NCBI GenBank assembly: GCA_026122225.1
Contig: JANEZZ010001956.1
Span: 1,986,501-2,050,500, forward strand
DNA from: Heloderma charlesbogerti
Taxonomy: Eukaryota; Chordata; Lepidosauria; Squamata; Helodermatidae
DNA length: 64,000 nucleotides
Reading direction: 5' to 3'
Shown here: positions 37,001 to 51,100 of the stretch, piece after piece
Numbering within the stretch: the first letter of the stretch is position 1
How the letters are laid out: every line of letters begins with the position of its first letter
Position numbers and translations under genes: made by a program
Notes under the pieces: generated by a model
Told to the model about the DNA's origin: nothing
What the model saw: the letters and a program-made list of their open reading frames with translations, nothing else
Database searches by the model: none

Positions 37001-40000
37001 TAGAGGAACCTAATAGTGCTTTAGCTTAGCTTTTTACATTCAAATAATATACAGGAGGAAGTAAAAGGGAGAGTTAACAATGCAAGTAGAATGCAGGAGG
37101 GAGGTGAGGAAGAGTCATAACAACACTGTTAGAATCTCAATTTGTTATCCTGCTATCTACATTTGTGGTGCCGGCTCTGTCAATCACAATGGGGGGGGGG
37201 TGTTAATCTTATTTATGTTTCATTCTCTTTCACTGCTGATAATGCGATCACAGAGAAAGCTTCTAACACTCATATAATCACCATGCCATCTTTTCTTAAT
37301 TTTTGTCATTTTCCTAAATAAAGCAATTAACGGATTTCAATTAACATTTTAGTTGGTGGTGATGTTTGCCTCTTTGGACTTAGCTTGGTTACCCCAATGG
37401 GGTGTCTAGGGCCCAACTGGTGTAGGTTCTGAAGTTAAACAGGACCAAATTAACAACAGGGATCTCCAGTTAAAAGGATCAGGTAACAGGTGATACAAAA
37501 TCATCACCATTATTATTATTATTATATCCCGCCTTTTTCCCAATACTGGGACACAAGGCGGCTTTACAACATTAAAACTTGTACAATTAAAACCTATAAA
37601 GAGAAAGAGAAATAGAAGTATACAAAAGTTAAAAATATAACTAAATCAATAATATTAAAATTGTATAAAATACCACAACGTTAAAAGACAACAAGACATA
37701 TAGTATCCATCCATCCTATTCTCACAGGTCCAGACTAGCTATCTGCAAAGGCCTGCAGGAACAAAAACATTTTTACATGCCTGCGAAAACAAATCAAGGA
37801 GGGTGCCACTCTCACTTCCCTGGGAAGGGAGTTCCAGAGCCTTGGGGCAGCCACCGAGAAGGCCCTCTCCCGCATTCCCACCAGACGTGCCTGTGATGGT
37901 GGCGGGACAGTAAGAAGGGCCTCCCCTGAAGATCTCAGGGCACGAGCAGGCTCATAAAGGAGAATACGGTCTTTCAGGTAACCTGGACCCAAGCCGTATA
38001 GGGCTTTATAGGACATGACCAGCACTTTGAATTGTGCCCAGAAAAAGACTGGGAGCCAGTGAAGTTGTTTTAGCAGGGGAGTTGAATGCCCCTTGTAGCC
38101 AGCCTCCATCAACAGTCTGGCAGCAGCTCTTTGAACTCACTGAAGTTTCCGAACGCTCTTCAGAGGCAGCCCCACATAGAGCGCGTTACAGTCATTCAAA
38201 AGATGCTCTGCCAAAGACCTGGAGTGCTGCTGCCAATCCAAAGAGGCAATACCGGACTAGATGGACAACGAGTTTGACCTGATATAAGGCAGCTTCCGGA
38301 AAATAATAGTAATAATTAGTCTACCCTTTCCTTCCTGCTGTGAGCGTGTGTGTGTGTGTTTGTGTGTGTGTGAGAGTATGTTATAATTTAGGGTGAGCAC
38401 AGGTCGCCTTTGGTGTTTAAGTTTTCGCCTAACTGCAATGGATCTTACCCGTTTTTCCGTTGACTTTTCCAGCTCTCCCTTCTGTCTTTGTTTGCCTATA
38501 TCTGCTTTCTATACTATGAAGCCAGCCTTCCCCAACCTGGTGCCTTCTAGATGTGTCAGACTGCAACTCCCATCATTCACAGCCAGCATGGCCAATGAAC
38601 AGTGATATGGGTTTTCTGGAAAAGTTTGAATTGGAAATTTTTCCTATGCAAATCTGGCTAATTTGCACAGGGTCATATGCATCGGAAAATGTCCAGTTTG
38701 AATCAGAAAAACACTAGAGAGTTATCTAATTTAGCATGTTTGCTAAATACAAGTAAATATTCAACAAAGCTAAAAAAAAAACAACAACCCTACCCCATGT
38801 TAATTTTTCATCCCAAACCACCACAAAAATTTGACCTGAAATATTTGAGGGGAAAAGTTAAACCACACTTAATGTGATTTAGAGAGCAATCTAAAGTTGG
38901 CGAGTGTTCCAGGGACAACAGGTCAGTTCGGATTTTCCCCTCCGTGGTTGGAGACAGCGCTCTGACCTCAGAAGGGGGGAGGTGTGGATCTCCCACCCCC
39001 TTGCAGCCAGCGCAGAGAGAACTGTGCCAGCTGCCTCCCCTGAGGTTGGAAACTCAACTTTGGAGAGGGGGAAAATTCAACCTCAGAGAGAGGTGTTCCA
39101 ATGGGCAGGGAGGGGAGGAGACTGGAGAGGTCAGGATTCCATTTATCCTGAGCCTCCTCTAGCCTCCTTCCCTCCCCCTCTGAAGCACCCTCACTAGATG
39201 TGCTAAAAAGCCTGTCTAGTGGAAAAGCAAAGAGCGGAGGACAGGGAGGCAAAGATCGCCTCTGCCTCTGGTCCAGCCCTGCCAGCTTCAGCCCATGAGG
39301 GCATAGGAGTCTCAGAAGCCTCTGAGTGTGGGGGATTCCAAGAAACGAGGGCACAAGCCATAAGACTGCACCCTTAAATGCTATATTATGTGAACATTTT
39401 TACTGGAATACTTGTAAAAACTTTAGGCCGGTAGCATGCGCTTCCCTTAAATTGTTTAAATGTAAGAAAGAAACAAAAGGTACTGAAAACTATTGATATG
39501 CTAATTCACTCTTTCCCAGCCTGGTGCCCTCCAGATATGCTGGACTACAATTGCCAGCATCCTTCAGTCAGCATGGCTGGCTGGGGATGCTGGGAGTTGC
39601 AATCAAACACATCTGGAGGGCAGCGGGTTGGAGAAGGCCAACTTTATTGTATTTAGCAAGGACATGTTCTGCTTATGTCTTAGGAAATGCCACACTACAA
39701 ATGACGGCAGCTTGATTCGTGTTGTTCTAGCAGGTGGAGCTTGCATGATGCCAGCAAGCAAGCATGCAGGAGTACCTGCAGATAGCAAAACGATCTATTT
39801 AGTTCAGCTACCTACAATACCTCTTAGCATCCTCAGTGGGAGGACAGACTTATGAATGCCTGGCCTTTAAGGGCTGCTCCTTTTGCCTTTAATAGCTGTG
39901 CAGCCATGGGAGGTTAGAGGGGGAAACCTTTCCTGTTACTATAGCACTGTGGTTGGAGAAGCTGAACTTCTCCCTGGAGGAGAGAACAGTTGTTGAAGGG

Positions 40001-42151
40001 ATGGGAAGAACCTTATTTAGATCAGCTGCAGATAAGACTGGCAAATGGAGAACACAGGAGGAGGACGGATCGATTTTAAAAATGAGAACATTTCCATCAG
40101 AAATTTAGATCACAGCTTTAAGCCACGACACACAATGAATGGTTTTATATGAACTGATGAAGACTATTTTCCCTTATTTGTTCCTCAAAGCTGCTAAACA
40201 TCATATCATTCAAGTAATTCCATAGCCTAACTTCCAGTTTATTATCATTAAAATATTTACAAGTTTATTATCATTACAACGCACCGATTCTGGCCCGCTT
40301 GCACTGACTGCTTGTAGGTTTCCAAGCCTGATTCAAGGTACTGGTTTTAACCTATAAAGCCTTACATGGCTCAGGACAGCAGTATCTGACAAAGCACCTC
40401 TCCCTTCATGAACTTACCCATACACTACGTTCTGCATCTAAGGCCCTCCTCCAGGTGCCTCCTCCATCTAAGGCCCTGGAGGATGGCAACAAGGGAGAGG
40501 GTCTTCTCAGTGGTGGCCTCCCAATTGTGGAATGAACTCCCCAGAAAGGCCCACCTGGCACCAACATTGTTACCTTTTTGGTGCCAGGTTAAGACCTTTC
40601 TCTACTCCTAGGCATTTGGCAGCATATGATAGGTTTTTAATCAAGTCATGGGATATTGTTTGGATATATTTGTTTTATGTGTGTCTATTCTGTTTATATG
40701 TTTGTAGCTAAACTGTTTTAATGTTATGTCTACACTGTATTTTTAAGGATTTTAATCTTTGTAAACCACCCAGAGAGCTTTGGCTATTGGGTGGTATAGA
40801 AATGTAAATGAAATGAAATGAAATCACAATGAAACAAAGAAGTGCATTTTTAGCCACACTGGGAAAAAGCTTGCCTGTTCTAGCCAGTGACTGGTTTTCT
40901 CCTCTCTGCGTCAGGGCAGAGTGAGAACAAGAATTGTAACTGGTGAGAATCCTTTAGCTGTGTCACAGCTAGCAAATGTATTGTGGCAAATACAACATAC
41001 ATAAAAGGCACCGTGGGACTCTCATTTTTGCTACAACGGTTCAATGTGGCCGTTCTCCAGAAATTCAGCTGGACGTACTAACCAGGAATAGAAAATGTGA
41101 ACGACACCACCGGGCAGCCTGAAGTTGTGTTGGCACTTTAGACGCTGTAATGCAAGCAGAGGCTTGTGTTGCAGAACCAAAGCAGCATCGTATGCAAGCC
41201 TAGTGAGGCAAAGCTGGCCAGCATTCTGCCTTCTGCCTCTCTCTCATCGCTTATAACCCTTGCCAAGACAATCTTACAGCACCACCAGGGAGAACAGAAT
41301 GCTCTGCCTGCCCTCTTAGGATTTGGTGCAAAACATTTTCAGCATGATGGCTCTTTCAAGACAATTAGGAGCTCTATGTTGGGGTGGGAAGAGGGCTGTG
41401 TATCTTTAGGACAGAGCTAGATGTTCGGTGCAAACTAAAGTCTGGGAGTCGAGGTCTCGGTTGAAAAGCTGTAAAGCAGCAGTAGGAGGGTGCAAGAGAA
41501 ATGGCAGGCAAGATGGGGTGTTTAACACTTTCTCCCACCAAGCTTTCCCCCTGCAACTCCTTCCACTCTCCTCCTGCTTGGAGACACATTGACCGCACTG
41601 TGGTGCAAGGCACTCTGGGGAGGCAATGCAGAAGGAAAGCGGCACATGGGATTAACCAGCCCTTCCTCTGCTTTAGAATTCACCTCCACCCCTGCCACCA
41701 CTTTGCAGCTGGTTTGTACGCTATGATGGTTGTACACTACCTCCAGTATCAGAGGCAGCAGCACGCCTTTGTAGACCAGGGGAACGTGGGCGGGAGGGTG
41801 CTGTTGCACTCACGTGTCCTGCTTTTGGGCTTCCCATGGGCAGCTGTTTGGCCACCGTGTGAACAGAAAACTGGACAAGATGGACCCCGGGTCTGATCCA
41901 GCAGGGCTCTTACATTCTTATGTATATGCACATTCCTAGACCTGGGCCTCTACTGAAAATTAGTTCCACCCTATAGAGTTCTCATTTCTTCTTTGACATC
42001 TGAACAGGCCAATCTTCTTTCTCTTAAAAAATATTTTTAATGCATATATCTACTCATCTGTGCACATGACGCTTAACACCTATGTATCTGTTCTGCATGG
42101 CAGCAGGTAAGCTTTTGAAGACAGCTTCAATTGCAGTGCTGCTTAAAGTCT

Positions 42152-42191
<40 letters not shown>

Positions 42192-45100
42192 CAAAGATGC
42201 CTCAAATTATTTTCCTATGAGGTGAGAGAAGCTTTAAAAGTTTCCCTTGGGTCATAGTAGGAAAAAATGCATGGCAGGGGAAACAAATGTAGCAAGTAAA
42301 AAAGTGGGGGAAGCAGGGAAAAAATCAGCAGCCCTTCTTGTAATTATATGAAACATAAATAAAATGTGGTTAAAAGGCAGTAAATGTTTTAAAAACAATG
42401 AAGAAGAGTCAAGGTTTTGGGGGGATTGGGGGCTATTTATGGAGATGGAGAAAACATGGAAGGGGCAAAGAATGAATTAAATTAAAATGTAATTTTCATA
42501 TCATTAGGGCAACTGGGTGGATTAGGAACTAGGTTTAAAAGGAGCCCAGGATAATAGAGTTTGGAACTTGCTTCTAACATGTATGAAAAAGCTCTGAGTC
42601 ATGCTGGCATTTTCCTTGTATTGGTGGGTGTAATAAAGACTGTAAAAAATGTGTAGAGCCAACATGACAAAATGGTGCAAAGTGTTTATTTTGCCATGAC
42701 TACAAGCGCACTTGTACCAGGAATTGCTCCCAGCAAATTCCAATATCAGTAGGTTAAATCTAATGTTAGTCCTACTTAGACTAGACTTATTTTGTTAATT
42801 ATGACTAACATAAGTCCCATTCATTTCAATGAGTCTACCTAAATAGGACTAACATTGGATTCAACTCAATCACCTTGTTTGCACGTAACGGTGGCAATTC
42901 CTGTGTTGTTTAATTGCTGGAATGAGTGGAGCATGAAAGCCATTTCCACTTTTAATTAACAAAAACCATGGATTAACTCTGGGTTGTTTAACCCATAAAT
43001 AATCCATAGCTCCCAGGTGCACATGTCACAACATTATTTAATTAAACTAAAAGAAGAATTAAAAGCAGAAATGGCTTGCACACTCTGCTCATCCCCGGCA
43101 ATTAAACAACCCAAGAATTGCTGCCATTACATGCAAACCATTATTATTATTATTATTATTAATTAGATTTATTAGCCACCCCCTCTGGCCAGCTACCCAG
43201 CCACTCTAGGTGGCGTACAATACTAATAACAAATTTACATAATCAATTGAACAAAACATAACAAAACAACACTGCTCTAAAAAACTCTAACTCACCCCAA
43301 ATGCCCACCTGAACAGCCAGGTTTTTAAAGCCCGGTGGAAGCTCATCAAAGACATTACAGTGTCACAAGGAGTTTAGGATTTGAACCAATTAGATCAGTC
43401 TTGCAAATGAGTCGACAGCAAATGGTTGCCCAGAAGAAGAAGAAATTACTTGCCCATTAATACCCAAGTTAGTTACTCATGTCCCAACAACAACCTGAAA
43501 AAGAGAAAAATGCACACAAGTTCTTCCCAGTTAACAAAAGCTAGAGGATTGGGCAAACAAGAAGTGAACTTTACTTGCCATAGCTTACTAGGAGAGTGAC
43601 CATTTACAAGCCTGCCTTAGAGTAAACCTGAAATTTTGTAAGCTGCCATTATGTATCTGAGCTGGTTCCCATAAGACAAGGCAGGATTTCCACCATTTAA
43701 AAATTGTATATAAGAGAGAGAGATTTATATATATCCCCCAAGCAATATCCCAATACAGAACCACTGCATGAAGATTTTGGGGCTGTGTATAGACACACTA
43801 GCCCAGCCTTCCCCAACCTGGTGCCCTCCAGAAGTTTTGGACTACAAGTCCCAGCATTCCTGACCACTGACCATGCTGGTTGGGATGGATGGGAGTTGAA
43901 GTCTAAAACATCTGGAGGGCACCAGGTTAGAGAAGGGTGCATTAGCCATTCATTTCATCTAGGGCCAATAACATTATAATTCACTAACAAATATGTATCT
44001 TCTTTGACGAAATTGTATTTCCTTTCAGTGGACAAATGTTGCTGCTCCTCCAATATATCTGATGGAGTGAGTGCTTGGAGATAAGGAGAACTTTTCAAAT
44101 AAGGTCTGAAAATAGGTTCCCATAGCGTCAGAATGGATGAAAATCCATGTTCTCTTCCGAGAGTCAATGCCGTGTTGCTACATCATTATAACACAGGAAT
44201 AGGGAACACCTCCAAAAAAGCTACAACAACAACAACAACAAACAAAAAAGTAAAGTAGTCCTCCCCCTCCTCACCACTGGATGGGTGACTGCTGCCAAAT
44301 GCTTTGCAACCATCTATTTATATCCAGGGTCTGCACACATCTATCCTTTGATTGTCAAAGCATATGTCCCACAAAGAGTGCCAGACATGAAACCTGGGCT
44401 TATAAATCATTTGAAGCCTTGGCAGACTCATTTTTTTTTATTTGCATAAGGGATGCACTCCATTCTCAACAGCAAATTTGGGCTCTACTCCCATTTGTGA
44501 CTTCCACAGGAAGGCTTAAATGTAGCCTTCAGTATCAGTGTCACATTTATTAATAGTCCACAGAACTTCAAAATTCCAAATACAACTGTTTGATTCCATG
44601 CAGTGACAGCAAAAGAAACAAAAGTACAAGGGAGCACTTTAAGAGCACGCATTTTTCATTAGTCAAAATTTAAAACAAGACCGGGACAAAATTAAAACCA
44701 CCAATACACAGGTTGGAATTAAGATTGCCGGTAGAATTATCAACAACCTCCAATATGCAGACGATACCACCCTAATGGCAGAAAGCGAAGAGGATCTCAA
44801 GAGCCTCTTGTTGAGGGTGAAAGAGGAGAGTGCAAAAGCTGGTTTGAAACTCAACATTAAAAAAACTAAGATCATGGCATCTGGCCCTATCACTTCCTGG
44901 CATATAGAAGGGGAAGAAATGGAAGCAGTGACAGATTTTATTTTCTTGGGCTCCAAGATCACCGCAGACGGTGACTGTAGCCATGAAATTAAAAGACACT
45001 TGCTCCTTGGGAGGAAAGCTATGGCAAACCTAGACAGCATAGTAAGAAGGAGAGACATCACTTTGCCGACAAAGGTCCGTCTAATCAAAGCTATGGTTTT

Positions 45101-48100
45101 CCCAGTAGTAATGTATGGCTGTGAGAGCTGGACTATAAGGAAGGCTGAGCGTCGAAGAATTGATGCTTTTGAACTGTGGTGCTAGAGAAGACTCTTACGA
45201 GTCCCCTGGACTGGTCAAATCAGTCAATCCTAAAGGAAATCAACCCTGAGTGCTCATTGGAAGGACAGATACTGAAGCTGAAGCTCAAATATTTTGGCCA
45301 CCTAATGCGAAGAGAAAACTCCCTGGAAAAGACCCTGATGCTGTGAAAGACTGAAGGCAAAAGGAGAAGGGGACGGCAGAGGATGAGATGGCTAGATAGC
45401 ATCACCGATGCAATGAATATGAACTTGAGCACACTCCGGGAGAGAGCGCAGGACAGGAAGGCCTGGCGTGCTATAGTCCATGGGGTCACGAAGAGTCGGA
45501 CACGACTGAACGACTGAACAACAACAACCCTTTTAACAATTTTGCAGGTGTTTTGCTTATGAATCTTTATCACTTGGAATTCAAACACTGCAACTGATTC
45601 AATTGCATAAAATGGTATATCTATGACTAGGAAATCCATGTACCACTCAAAGGACCTTCCTGGGAGGTCAAATAGATCTGGTTCACTCATCACTATAAAA
45701 TCACACCACAGTAACATGCGTAATGGAGTAGCACTCATAGTCAACAAAAGGGTGGGAAAAGCAGTATTGGGGTACAATCTTAAAAATGATAGAATGATCT
45801 CAGTACGAATCCAAGGCAAACCATTCAACATCACAGTAATTCAAGTCTATGCCCCAACCACTGAGGCCGAAGAAGCTGAGGTTGATCGGTTCTATGAAGA
45901 CCTACAACACCTTCTAGAACTAACACCAAAAAAAGATGTCCTCTTCATCATAGGGGATTGGAATGCTAAAGTAGGAAGTCAAGAAATCACCGGGATAACA
46001 GGCAGGCATGGCCTTGGTGTACAAAATGAAGCAGGACAAAAGCTAATAGAGTTCTGCCAAGAGAACATGCTGATCATAGCAAACACTCTTTTCCAACAGC
46101 ACAAGAGGCGACTCTACACATGGACGTCACCAGATGGTCAATATCGAAATCAGATTGATTATGTCCTTTGCAGCCAAAGATGGAGAAGCTCCATACAGTC
46201 AGTCAAAACAAGACCTGGAGCTGACTGTGGCTCAAATCATGAGCTGCTTCTTGCAAAATTTCGGCTTCAATTGAAGAACGTCGGGAAAACCACTAAACCG
46301 TTCAGGTATGACCTAAATCATATCCCTGATGAATATACAGTGGAGGTGAGGAATAGATTTAAGGGATTTGACCTGATAGACAGAGTGCCTGAGGAACTAT
46401 GGACGGAGGTCCGTAACATTGTTCAGGAGGCAGCAACGAAATCCATCCCAAAGAAAAAGAAATGCAAGAAAGCAAAGTGGCTGTCTGATGAGGCTTTACA
46501 AGTAGCTGAGGAAAGAAGGGAAGCGAAAAGCAAGGGAGAAAGGGGAAGATATACCCAACTGAATGCAGAGTTCCAGAGAATAGCAAGGAGAGACAAGAAG
46601 GCCTTCTTAAATGAACAATGCAAAGAAATCGAGGAAAACAACAGAATGGGAAAGACTAGAGATCTCTTCAAGAAAATTGGAGATCTCAAGGGAACGTTTT
46701 GTGCAAAGACGGGCATGATCAAGGACAAAGAAGGCAGGGACCTAACAGAAGCAGATGAGATTAAGAAGAGGTGGCAAGAATACACAGAAGAACTATACAG
46801 GAAAGATCTGAATGTCCCTGATAGCCATGATAGTGCGGTCACTGAACTTGAGCCGGACATCCTAGAGAGTGAAGTCAAGTGGGCCTTAGGAAGCATTAGT
46901 AACAACAAAGCTAGCGGAGATGACAGTATTCCAGCCGAGCTATTTAAAATCCTAAAAGATGATGCTGTTAAAGTGCTGCATTCAATATGCCAACAAATGT
47001 GGAACACTCAACAGTGGCCACAAGACTGGAAAAGGTCAGTTTACATTCCAATTCCAAAGAAGGGCAATGCCAAAGAGTGTTCAAACTACCGCACAATTGC
47101 GCTCATTTCACATGCCAGCAAGGTGATGCTCAAAATCCTACAAGCTAGGCTTCAGCAGTATGTGAACCGAGAACTACCGGAAGTACAAGCTGGGTTTAGA
47201 AGAGGCAGAGGAACTAGAGATCAAATCGCCAACATTCGCTGCATCAAGGAGAAAGCAAGAGAATTCCAGAAAAACGTCTATTTCTGCTTCATTGACTACG
47301 CTAAAGCCTTTGATTGTGTGGATCACAACAAACTGTGGCAAATTCTTAAAGTGATGGGAGTACCAGACCACCTTACCTGTCTCCTGAGAAACCTGTACGA
47401 GGGTCAAGAAGCAACAGTCAGAACCAGACATGGAACAACCGATTGGTTCAAAATTGGGAAAGGAGTACGACAAGGCTGCATATTGTCTCCCTGCTTATTT
47501 AACTTATATGCAGAGTACATCATGAGAAATGCCGGGTTGGATGAATCAGAGGTCAGAATTAAGATTGCTGGGAGAATTATCAACAACCTTCGATATGCAG
47601 ACGATACCACCCTAATGGCAGAAAGCGAAGAGGATCTCAAGAGCCTCTTGTTGAGGGTGAAAGAGGAGAGTGCAAAAGCTGGTTTGAAACTCAACATAAA
47701 AAAAACTAAGATCATGGCATCTGGCCCCATCACTTCCTGGCATATAGAAGGGGAAGAAATGGAAGCAGTGACAGATTTTACTTTCTTGGGCTCCAAGATC
47801 ACTGCAGACGGTGACTGTAGCCATGAAATTAAAAGACGCTTGCTCCTTGGGAGGAAAGCTATGGCCAACCTAGACAGCATAGTAAGAAGGAGAGACATCA
47901 CCTTGCCGACAAAGGTCCGTCTAATCAAAGCTATGGTTTTCCCAGTAGTAATGTATGGCTGTGAGAGCTGGACTATAAGGAAGGCTGAGCGCCGAAGAAT
48001 TGATGCTTTTGAACTGTGGTGCTGGAGAAGACTCTTACGAGTCCCCTGGACTGCAAGGAGGTCAAATCAGTCCATCCTAAAGGAAATCAACCCTGAGTGC

Positions 48101-51100
48101 TCATTGGAAGGACAGATAATGAAGCTGAAGCTCCAATATTTTGGCCACCTAATGCGAAGAGAAAACTCCCTGGAAAAGACCCTGATGCTGGGAAAGACTG
48201 AAGGCAAAAGGAGAAGGGGACGGCAGAGGATGAGATGGCTAGATAGCATCACGGATGCTATGAATATGAACTTGAGCACGCTCCGGGAGAGAGCGCAGGA
48301 CAGGAAGGCCTGGCATGCTATGGTCCATGGGGTCACGCAGAGTCGGACACGACTGAACGACTGAACAACAACAACAAACATGCGTAATACGGTTTCTAAC
48401 TCTTTACCATCATATGGACAGACGCTATTCGCATATGGGATGCCATTAAACCTCCCTCCCAAAATAGCTGGGGGAAAATATTGCAGCAAATTAGTGTAAA
48501 TGTTTTCTGTATCCTGGGTCAAATAATGACCTTAGGTAATTAGCAGAGCCTCCTTGTGGAACCATTGCAACCTCCAAATGTAATGGAGAACGAATCTTTG
48601 TGGCAAATGTTATAAAGCTCTGATAATCTGTATCTTTAACCCACAGGGATAAAGTCCATTTTGCCTTGTTGTAGCCGAAGGGGCAAGGGGGGGATATAAA
48701 GTATCAATGGACCACAAGTACAATATTTGCTTTCCCAAAAATTATTCCAATTGCTCCTATAAGGGTCTTCACACACGAAATATAAACTAGTTAGAAGCAT
48801 CTTCCAAGAATAAAAATCGCAGCCAATTAGTTCCAGCCAAAAGTCAAGCCTGGCCTTCAACACCATGTGCTGCTGATACTTGGGCATGCCAAATGTTTTA
48901 TGCAAAGGACGTATGACAGAACCACCCCATGTTTAGAGTTTACCCCTACACTCCAGGCCTGCATTGCAAGCAAAACTTGTGCTAGGGATTTAGCACAGAA
49001 GACCTGAAAGGCAGAAGGACAAACCTTGCCCAACCCTTTGTAAAATAAAACCTAACTATAGTCTTGGCCCTGTTGGATGCACCCTCTAAGGGCTTCATCA
49101 CATGGAGCTTTTATCCTGCGATTGAGATTGTTCCTTCACAGAAGTTTACCGGCTCTTTACATGATGCCATGACCCTCCAGGGCGTCTCCTACACTAAATG
49201 CCCTTTGTTCCATTTTTAAATAGATCACAATAAGGAGCTATCAAATTACCCCATTGTGTCCCACTTCACTTTCCTCCATGAAAAGAGGTAAAGCGGCAAG
49301 AGGAGCGAGATCAATGAAAGATCATGGAAGACTCAGATACGGGGAGAAGGAGGGGGAAAGGGGAGGGGGGAAAGGAGGCAGGAGAAAAAGGGAGTCGTTG
49401 TGATCCTGCATTTAAAATGGAAGCAGAAAGCCCTGTTTTAAATGCAGTATTTTAGGCTGGTATAGAAATGCCCTAATGGAAGAAAAAGGTATAAGCAGAC
49501 CAAGATAACGAAGACTGAAATATGACACCAAGATACTTAAAATGCATCATTTGACCCATCTGCTTTTCATGACACTTTTAGAGAAGGCCATAATCTTCAT
49601 CATATCCCAGCTGGTATTTAATACTTCTCTTTGACAGTAAGGGGGGTGTTATGTTAAGGGCATATCTCAGCCCTAACTTGGATCTTGGTAACAGTACCAC
49701 ATCAGTACTGATGTGTAAAGAACAACTGGTATCTTAACACCTGCCAATATAGGAGGGATGTGGTTCATCAGCCATACAACAGGGGGCTAAATAATTTCAA
49801 TACAGATTAAATGGGATCAACAGAAAGATACACCCTTGCTGAACCCCTTTAGTTATTGAAAAAATGTACATTAAATGCTGGAAGTAAATTCTCAAATTTA
49901 ATGTGCAAGTTTATGCAGATTTAACTGATTGACTAAGGTTTCCTTAATCAGATAACAGCTCTAGTCCTTACACATTCATTTAACATACACACTGGTACAA
50001 AACCCACAAAAGTCAAGCAACAAGTTTATTATTTTGGAGCTGCTTTTCAAAGCAACTAAAAGTTGATAAGGTTTCTGCTCCATTACAATCACCTGGTTTC
50101 CCTAACTTTGTAAATACAACAGTGATCTCACACAGTTTCCTTAGGAAGACAGTGAAGAGTGAGTTACCAATACTCTTGAACATCTTTCGTTCATGGGGCT
50201 TGTACAAGCAGACTTCCTACAAATCAAGCTTCTCCAAAGCGGTTCTCATCGTTCTATTCAACCTCTTTGGTTCTGTTTCATCTGACTGTAAAGAGAGGCC
50301 TGATTCACACGTAAGGAGAAGCCACCATGGGTGAATTTCTCGCTGCAGTACCAGCCGCCATTCTGAATATCTGGGGGTGCACCATAGCTTAACATTATGT
50401 GTGAACCCAGAAAGAGTGGGTTGTTGGGGTGGTTGAAAAGCCATCTAGAACCCATAGTCTGTTTTAGGGTTATGGGTGGCTTGTCAACCTCCCCAACAAT
50501 CCACCCTCACCAGGTTCGCACATAACAAGCTATGCTGTGCCCCCAGGGTGCCATGGATAGCTGGGCTTAGCTCAGGGGCATGTGCTCAGCTTAATTTTTA
50601 ACATATGTCCGCCTGTGCCAGTATTTTGCACCTGGCTCTGGTTGGTCGAACTCGGGCTTCTAGTAAAAATCAAATTAGATTCCACAAGCCTGACGTCTGC
50701 CCACCCCTGGCTTAAGTGGTCCAGGACTAGTAGAATTAACATCTATCTCTTTTGCCTGTAAATCGACTACATGGGCAGTATTACCTTGGTTGTTGCCTTG
50801 TTGCGTAAACTTTTTTTTATCCTCAAAAATAAACTTTGGAAACAGAAACAAAATGATCCACTGCTGACTTCAACCTGGACTAAATCATGGCCAAAAAACA
50901 AAAACAAAATGACTGTGAGCTTATAGAATATACAACTGCAGTGAACACACATTTACCTTGGGCTCTGTAAGGCAGCAACACCATAAGAACAGAAACCATG
51001 TCCTCCCAGCTTGGCAATCTGTTCAGATAAATGCAGATAAATGCTGTGAAGTCATTAAAAGCCATGGAAACCATGGATTTCATGCATGTCAATAATGTCA

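Noticed and set aside
38968..39354. 128-codon minus-strand ORF and overlapping plus ORFs
   Set aside because: They are contained in a Harbinger-like MITE with TTA flanks. Overlapping frames on both strands and GC-rich composition explain their length.
45530..48530. Possible endogenous negative-strand RNA virus polymerase relic on the minus strand
   Set aside because: Minus-strand frames near 48,470 and 45,690 show a PPxxxGG-like and a PGxSxxW-like motif in a plausible order. However, the adjoining sequence ([32 protein letters not shown]) is clearly a LINE post-RT domain, and the C-terminal part aligns with the LINE at 7,500-8,225. The motifs are short and most likely chance.
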